A stretch of 64,000 nt of DNA from Sclerurus mexicanus (lineage: Eukaryota; Chordata; Aves; Passeriformes; Furnariidae). Made by a program: the position numbers and the translations under genes. Location of the stretch: assembly GCA_013396755.1 (NCBI GenBank), contig VWZF01001856.1:933710-997709 (forward strand). The letters run 5' to 3'. This document shows, one piece after another, positions 57,485 through 64,000 of this stretch (within the stretch, counting starts at the first letter, position 1; the number at the start of each line of letters is the position of its first letter). Below the pieces are notes generated by a model. That model was not told the origin of the DNA, made no database searches, and saw only the letters and a list, made by a program, of their open reading frames with translations.

Positions 57485-59998
57485 AATCAGAGTATTTCCC
57501 TCTCAGTGCATCTGGAAATGTCAGGGAAAAATATATTGAAGGATTGTTTTCTTGATGTTTATTCTGTACTACTGAGCAAATGTATGCTACTATACATGAG
57601 AAACTACAATCCACAAAAAATACATTCAACACAATAAATCTGATATCTTTTCTCATTAAAGAAAAATAATTTTTACATTTAATATTTAAGGATCCTCTAA
57701 AATCATATTTCTCTTTATTTTCTCTGCCTATTTACCAAATGATCAACTTAGGTTTAAAGGTGGTGAGGCTTCAGATTGTGAACATCAGTCACTACCTAAG
57801 GCAAAGGCTTTCCCTACATAGGTAGGCAAGTGAGTGGCTCCAAGCTCAGGCTGACACTGCCACCTTTGTCAGTTTATGGGATGATGACTGTCTGATGGTG
57901 CTTGCAGGATCTATTTCTCTGTGTTTCTTAAAAAAAATGCAGCCACTATCATGTCTAATATGTATGCACATGTATAAGTGTACAAATTTTCTGGAAGTGG
58001 GAATAAGCTTAAAATTGTTATAATAATCAGTATGGGCTATATTGTGCCTTAAGGCACAGCCCTAAGCAAGGGGTGGTGCGTAAACTAGAAAGAACAGGTT
58101 GGATTTTATTTCCTTCCCTTCGTTTCCTCCCTTTCTCCTCCTTCCCCTAAGGAAAAACAGGGGGCAAAAAAGAAAAAAAAAAAGGGCTAATTGCAAAATT
58201 CTCCTCCAGCCCTTTCTGAGTGTCATCAGATCTCTGAAGAGAAGCAATGAGACATTTTGGCAACACCAGGCTCTCCTTCTCCCTACACACTCATCCTTTC
58301 CATCCTGTCAGGGTCCAAGTTTCCTGATCTCTTTCCACATCCCTCAGGTCAATTCCTTCTGCTGCTGCTTCAGATTGTTGGAGACATCTGGGTTCTCTTT
58401 CTGGGCAAGTGCCACCTGACAAGTCCTTAGCATATTTGTCTGTATATCTGTTACATCTTCATCACCTCAGCCCTGTCACAGCTCTCTTTGGGCCTCTCCG
58501 CTTCTGTGGGTTTTTTCCCTACCTTGTTTGGACAGGTATTTATATCCCTGTCTGTGATATGAAACAGGGGACAGGGTGAAGGGTGAATGCTACTGGCTCA
58601 TTCAGTGTGTGCATGGGACACCTGTAAGCTGAAAAAGTGGATTTAAGACCCCATCTGTCGCCCACCAGTTTCTGCAAATGAAAAGCTTACAGTTATTTTT
58701 GGCTGCCACACAGGGAATTCCCTTCACTGCTCTCCCTTCGCTGGGGTATTTGGTATTTTTAGGCACTTGGCTGAGGGACCTACATCACAAACCTGCTGAC
58801 TGTGAGCTCCCCAAATAATCAGTGGAGGAAAAGTGATAAGAACACTGGAGGGGAATGTGTATCTTGGGGGTGATGACTTACCCTCTGGAGCTGCCTGTGT
58901 CTCCCTGTAGGGAGATGCTGGAAGAATAGACTCTTTTTGCCTCCAGTTACATGTTGTGGATGTGGGTACTTGTTTCAGATAGCAAACTGACAGGCATGTT
59001 ACATTGATTTGTTTACTCTTTTTTATGATAAAAATGATTGTGCCCCATGAATCATTCAAAGTTACATGAATCGCTTTGCTGTTCTCACTGTCTGACCTTT
59101 TTCATTTGATCATTGTTGATTCTTCCATTTACAAGAAGGAATCAAAAAGTCGTGCTAAGGTCAAATACAGTTTATTTTAAAATTAAAGAACTCATAGTAA
59201 AGGAAGAAAAAAGTTCAGCAATTCGTTCGCCTTTGAGTGCACTCAGTGGGTCATGCTATTCCTACATCAAACCAAGATTTTTTTTCTATTTAACAAAAAA
59301 AAGGGAGTAGGGGGAAGATTAAGCCTGGAGACTTAGTTATTGCTGGGTCCCCAGTCACATCAGTCAGCAACATGGGATTTAAGGTGTCAGGATGACAAAG
59401 AACAGTTCAATTTGTTCTAACATTGCACCCATACTCATGTACATATTAGAAAGCTATAAAATCTTAAAAAGGCACCATTTGAAACACTCTATGTTAAAAG
59501 GGGGCAATTAGTGGGCAAGATGAAATGAAGGTACAGTTGCAATTATTTCATATCTTGAAACAAAAAGGAAGGACTGAGATGTAATTTCACTGTTAAGGAA
59601 ACGCGAGGCTTCTGGAAAAAAAAAAAGGAAACTTTTTAGAACTAATTGCTTGGCTCTAATTAGAGAATCTAACCTTTGGAGGAATAGTGGCTGTTGAAAC
59701 TCCAATTTTATTTGCATATATTAATATGTACATGACAATTACACCCCCAGAGAAAGTACAGCCTGTGCCCCAAAAGCCTAGTTTTAAATTTAGAAGCAAG
59801 AAAGAAATTCTAAACAACTTAAGAACATTTTGGTGCTCCTGTAGACTTAGGATCCATTTTATGAAAACTTTGGAGTGTTGAAATGACAAGTCTAGTTGGC
59901 ATTTTAGATGATGTGGAGATGCACTTGCTTATGTCTAAATGTTTGTACACAACTATCTATACTATCTATATCTGTACATGTGTAAGTGTGAAAAAATT
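57485..59998. other. Non-coding, nothing recognised
   Basis: Contains a pyrimidine-rich patch (58105-58150), an A run (58171-58182) and a 9-bp-arm inverted repeat (58622-58630 with 58684-58692). No gene or repeat family was recognised. Confidence 0.5.
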
Positions 59999-60041
59999 AG
60001 AATATAAAATCTTTAAGTTTGGAAAAGACCTCTATGACCTT
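59999..60041 (-). mobile_element. CR1 LINE, minimal 3' tail (candidate)
   Basis: AGAATATAAAATCTTTAAGT followed by TTGGAAAAGACCTCTATGA resembles the antisense terminus of the AGAATCATTTAGGTTGGAAA / AGACCTCTAAGATCA subfamily. Only about 43 bp survive, so the call is tentative. Confidence 0.55.
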
Positions 60042-60090
60042 CATTTATATATATATATGTATATAAAAATATATAAATATACAGATATAC
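60042..60090 (+). repeat. TA-rich simple repeat
   Basis: Interrupted (TA)n with ATAAATA units abutting the small CR1 tail. Confidence 0.85.
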
Positions 60091-61978
60091 AGGAAAGTTC
60101 TCAATATTTATTCTGTTTTTGCAATAGGTGTTGGTAAGGGGATCTCCCCATCACACCCAGCAGTGATACAGGGATGTAGAAAACCCAGTATTGTTGCTAC
60201 CAAATAGTTGACAAATGTGGGTAAACATGAGAGAATTTTGGGAACTTGATGTTAATATCCCCAGATATTAAAATGCCATTACAACTTTGTTAAAAAGTCT
60301 GCTAAAGGTCTGGAATGGTAACTCCAAACTATTACCACTGATTGCATTTGATTACATTGAATCTCAATTACTTTGATAGTAAGGATAAAAATTAATTTGG
60401 TTTAGAGGGAAGATAATCCTACAGGATTCAAACTCTGCACAACATAAGTCTTTCTGCTGCTTCTTATCCAGATTTGCCCTATAAAATGTTACAGAAAAGA
60501 CAGAAAACAGTGTGAATGACTGATTGGGAAGGTAATAGAAAACAGGAATGTAGTAAAATATCAGAGTTATCATTGTCTTCATAGTCACAGAAAGTCTAAG
60601 CAAGGTGGGAAAGGAAATGTCTATGAAACATCTACTGGGTAATAATTGGAAGCTCTCTTTGGATGGAACTCTGGAAAATATATTGAATGGAACAATTCTG
60701 AGGTGACTAATGAATGAGCAATGAGCACTAGTTTTCACAACACATCTTTAAATTCTCTGGCAATGTTGCATATTTGTGTCCTTACAAGATTTCAAGCTCT
60801 TTGACATATTTTCCTCTTTTTTGGGGGGTAAATATTCTGGCTGCTGTGGCATAAAGGTGGAGCAGTTATTGGTTCCAGTTATCAGAAGTGGTGTTGCAGT
60901 TCACTGATCACCGAGTCACACACACATGGCAGGTTGGGAATGCTCTTGTATGTGCCTAGGTGTAAGTTTAACAAACATCAATACATTTTTGTATAAATCA
61001 GAAAAAATCAGATAAAGATTTTTGAAGAGGAAATCTCAGAAAATAATAAAAATGGCAACAAACACTTGATGTCAACAATTCCTTTATTTCAAATTATATG
61101 TAATTAAAAACTGTATTATTCTGAAATGTCCCAATTAAATCAAATCTTGCTATTGCACCAAAATAAATAGCTACAAAAGAAAAGCAAGCTAAAACTTTTG
61201 ATATTTTTCCTCTAATTTTTACAGACTTGAGCATTATATGAAAAATAATACGTTTAATTACTATTTGTTGCAAAAGAAAAATGTACTCAAAAATCTAGTG
61301 TTCTTGATTCAAAATTCAGTAGTTCCTGGTTCAAAAAAAAAAAAAATCCACCAGAACAAATACGACTCATATAACTTGTGTTAAGTGTGTAAATTAAGCT
61401 TCCAGAACAAAACATTAATTATGCAAACATTGTAAAATTTCAGCAGAGAGAGTCCAGCTAAACTTCCCAGATAATTTAATACCATTTTATCTTTAAAAAA
61501 ATCTGCCACCTCTAGTTTTCACAGATGTTAGACTTTTTTTCTTCAGAGTCAAACATTCCAAATTTATATGGTTCAGGGGGTCAGTCCCAGCTTGGATGTT
61601 GTGACCTTCCTTTGGGATGCAAAATTCCTTAAGAGTTTGAGTATGGATAGGTGGCACCTGTTCGTCTCCAGGCCAGAGAACAGACTTGTGCTCTTCAGCC
61701 AGAGTCTGAGACTGTCTTCCCACTGGGAATTTCATCTTGAATCAATGGAAAGGGCTTTAAATTCCTTTCCTAGGGATATGGATTAATGGCAAGAGTTTCT
61801 TTCACAATCTACATGCCAATCTTGCTACTGAAACAATTTATCTGGGTGTTGCTTTAAAACAGAAGGAAAAGTTTCCTGTATGAGCAGGATGCATTTTTCC
61901 AATGGCCAAATTCCAACAAGAGTCAGACCAAAACATAGATTTCTAGGATGAGGGATAATATACACAGTTTATATTCAC
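60091..61978. other. Non-coding, nothing recognised
   Basis: AT-rich, with a 13-A run at about 61335-61347. A 124-codon minus-strand frame (60364-60738) lacks any recognisable domain. Confidence 0.5.
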
Positions 61979-62034
61979 TGCTGGAATTGGTGATCTTAGA
62001 GGTCTTTTCTAACCTTAATGATTCTGTGATTCAA
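61979..62034 (+). mobile_element. CR1 LINE, short 3' tail
   Basis: TGGTGATCTTAGAGGTCTTT, TCTAACCTTAATGATTCTGT and GATTC form the terminus of the GATCTTAGAGGTCTTTTCC subfamily. About 55 bp remain. Confidence 0.9.
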
Positions 62035-63013
62035 AGCAATATCTGATTTTAATGAAAGCAAAGACAGTTCAGCACACAGAAAGAGATATTTAGGACCACC
62101 TCCATTCTCAGTTGCAACGATGCCACTGAAATATCTCAAATCTCTATACAGGCCAAACTCTGACCATTGTTAATTTTATTTGCACTGCACAACCCTGAGG
62201 ATCTCAGGGAGCCATTGGCCAAGCTTGGGTTTTTTGTCGGAATCTAGAGGCTTTCTACTGGGTAACTTCTTCTCCTAAGGGGAAAATATGAATAAAATAA
62301 CAAGTGAAATTTATGACAGCGCTGTTTCTGAGACACAAGTAATATGTCTTCATACGGAAGCGAATGTGTATTCATTTAGGAGTGTAAATGATGGCATGAT
62401 GTCAGAGCCAGTGTATGGCACAGGGATCATTCACATCTTGTTACAACCAGTGATTACAGAGGAGTCATTTTGTAGTTCAACAGCATTATTGAGGCTTATT
62501 CTCTGTAACAAATGATATCTTTTATTTTATTTTGTGATTATCCAACAGATCACTGAACCATAAAGCCGCTGCTCCCAGCTAACAGAGAGAAATACCAGGG
62601 CCATATGTCTCTCCTGGAACTGTTACTGTTCTGTATATAATTATCATCTTTCTATGTGCCACTCACAGTGTGTGGGTCAGACTCCAGCTACCTCTGATAT
62701 TTCTGAGTCTCTGACAGAAACGATGGGAGGTGGAATTTTTGTAATAATAGACGTAATGACTAATCATTATTCTTTTCCCCAAGTCACCGTGAAAGATTGC
62801 TTTAAAATTCAATTAAAAGTTTTAGCCTGACATCTGCATGATTAGAGCCATTTAGTATAACATCTGACTTGCATAAATATGAATAATATCATCTTCATAA
62901 TAGCAATTTCTATTTTTTTTATGCACTTACTAAAACTCATAAGCTCAACAATCTTGATACTCATGATACTCAGGCAAGATGCTATGGATTTTGAACCACA
63001 AAACCATTTTCAT
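62035..63013. other. Non-coding, nothing definite
   Basis: The 62750-62900 part is rich in TAAT/ATTA cores (enhancer-like composition). No gene or repeat family was recognised. Confidence 0.4.
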
Positions 63014-63033
63014 ACACACACACACACACACAC
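63014..63033 (+). repeat. (CA)n microsatellite
   Basis: Ten AC units, followed after a CTCTCA interruption by a short TA run. Confidence 0.95.
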
Positions 63034-63537
63034 TCTCATATATATAGTTATAAAATTACTGATGTGACACATGGTGACTTGATTACATTCGCCTTTCTTT
63101 CAGCTTACAAAATTTATTCTATCTGATCTGCAATGAGTCCTCTAGTCATGTACATTGTGCACTGCTCTGTACACACCCTCCTAAGTTTGCTTAAAGGAAT
63201 TATTCATTCATGCTCCTACATTATGCTCTAACATCAACACATAGAAAATAATCAATACAGCTAAGATAAGAGCAAAACCACCAGTCATCTTTTTCCTTTC
63301 AGCATTTACAGAGACAGAACAGAGAAATTTGGAGGTATTTTATCAACTGTAGCATTTTGAGCCACATCCTTTGCAGAAACGTCTGAATCACACTGGTTAT
63401 TTCCTGTTGAACAAGAAATACTCCAAACAACTTCTGAAAAACATTTTCCAAGAGCAACCCACAAAATTAAATGAGATTTCTAAATAAGGAAATATGAAGT
63501 TATCTGAAATCAGAAGGCAGATTCAGCTAAAATGATC
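63034..63537. other. Non-coding spacer
   Basis: AT-rich; nothing recognised. Confidence 0.5.
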
Positions 63538-63822
63538 TGGTGGCGAGGTGGGAGTTGACTGCTTCTTCCAGGTAACTAGTGATAGGACAAGAGGAAATAG
63601 CCTCAGGTTGTGCCAAAGGAGGATCAGGTTGGATATTAGGAAAATTTTTTGACTGAATGAGTGGTTAAGCACTGGAACAGGCTGCCCAGGTGCTCTGCAA
63701 GTGGTGGAGACACCACCCTTGGAAGTGGCACTTCATGATATGTTTTAATGGGTGATACTCGGTCGCAGGTTGGACTTGATGATCGTGGACATCTTTTCCC
63801 ACCTTATCGATTCTGTGACTCT
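63538..63822 (+). mobile_element. CR1 LINE, 3' fragment with internal deletion
   Basis: GGTGGGAGTTGACTGCTTC, GGTAACTAGTGATAGGACAA, GAGGAAATAGCCTCAGGTTG, GATCAGGTTGGATATTAGGA, GCACTGGAACAGGCTGCC, GGTTGGACTTGATGATCG and ATTCTGTGACTCT. It belongs to the same GGACAAGAGGAAATGGCCTC subfamily as the 43.4-kb copy. The segment between the ACCCTTGGAAGTG and GGCACTTCATGATATG blocks lacks the usual stretch. Confidence 0.94.
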
Positions 63823-64000
63823 CAGCGTCATATTAAGACTGATTAAAAGGCTCCAGTGTAGACTATTCTGAACAGGAACAAATACACAGTTTTTTGGAGT
63901 TAGCATACACAGCCTGTTGAAGGATAGGATAGGGAAGGATATCTTTAGGAAATGGTTTTGAAGACCATATGCTGAAAAGGTTATAAAAGATCTTCTCACA
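63823..64000. other. Non-coding, end of window
   Basis: A small GATAGGATAGGGAAGGATA purine-rich patch; otherwise nothing recognised. Confidence 0.5.

Noticed and set aside
58622..58692. 9-bp inverted repeat with 53-bp spacer
   Set aside because: Arm length and spacing are compatible with chance; no hairpin continuity.
1..64000. CRISPR arrays, operons, phage or bacterial mobile systems
   Set aside because: Nothing of the kind is visible. The repeat content (CR1, microsatellites) and the lack of dense coding show a vertebrate genome.

Overview
The window looks like non-coding vertebrate DNA, almost certainly from a bird and probably a songbird (an inference). It is AT-rich, has short microsatellites, and has no operon-like or long open coding structure. 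Its only abundant repeat is the CR1 LINE. I count about twenty 5'-truncated CR1 copies (13 on +, 8 on -). Most end in the diagnostic CR1 tail (GGTCCCTTCCAACCC-like block, then ATTCTATGA-type octamers). No complete protein-coding gene is visible. The longest open frames are either CR1 ORF2 remnants or low-complexity and chance frames. I read the window as intergenic or intronic sequence with possible regulatory content.

Layout. 1-6.7 kb: no CR1; one assembly gap inside a poly(A) run (801-834), a CA microsatellite, and the only CpG-rich block in the window (about 3590-4190), followed by an AT-rich block with TAAT cores. 6.7-18.6 kb: seven CR1 3' ends in both orientations and a pair of MIR/CORE-SINE-like fragments. 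18.6-24 kb: a GC-enriched block with a possible minus-strand exon near 20.5 kb, an isolated internal fragment of CR1 ORF2 (endonuclease region), and an unclassified GC-richer block with an AATAAA. 24-34.8 kb: a CR1 3' end, a 1-kb antisense CR1 fragment and further short CR1 tails. 34.8-43 kb: few repeats, with a tRNA-like SINE candidate, a MIR-like fragment, a 28-bp exact duplication beside a pyrimidine tract, the second poly(A) gap and two enhancer-like AT-rich blocks. 43-50 kb: a CR1-rich stretch with a 149-nt pure purine tract. 50-64 kb: repeat-poor until three CR1 tails and TA/CA microsatellites near the end.

How the parts relate. CR1 copies are dead retrotransposon ends; several preserve the C-terminal ORF2 reading frame and therefore date as relatively recent. 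CR1-poor stretches coincide with the CpG block and the AT-rich homeodomain-motif-like blocks, which fits (but does not prove) regulatory constraint. I found no convincing new multi-gene system. The most useful leads are the CpG block with its E-box/TGACA inverted repeat, the minus-strand exon candidate, the SINE-like fragments, and two local sequence oddities that may be assembly artefacts.
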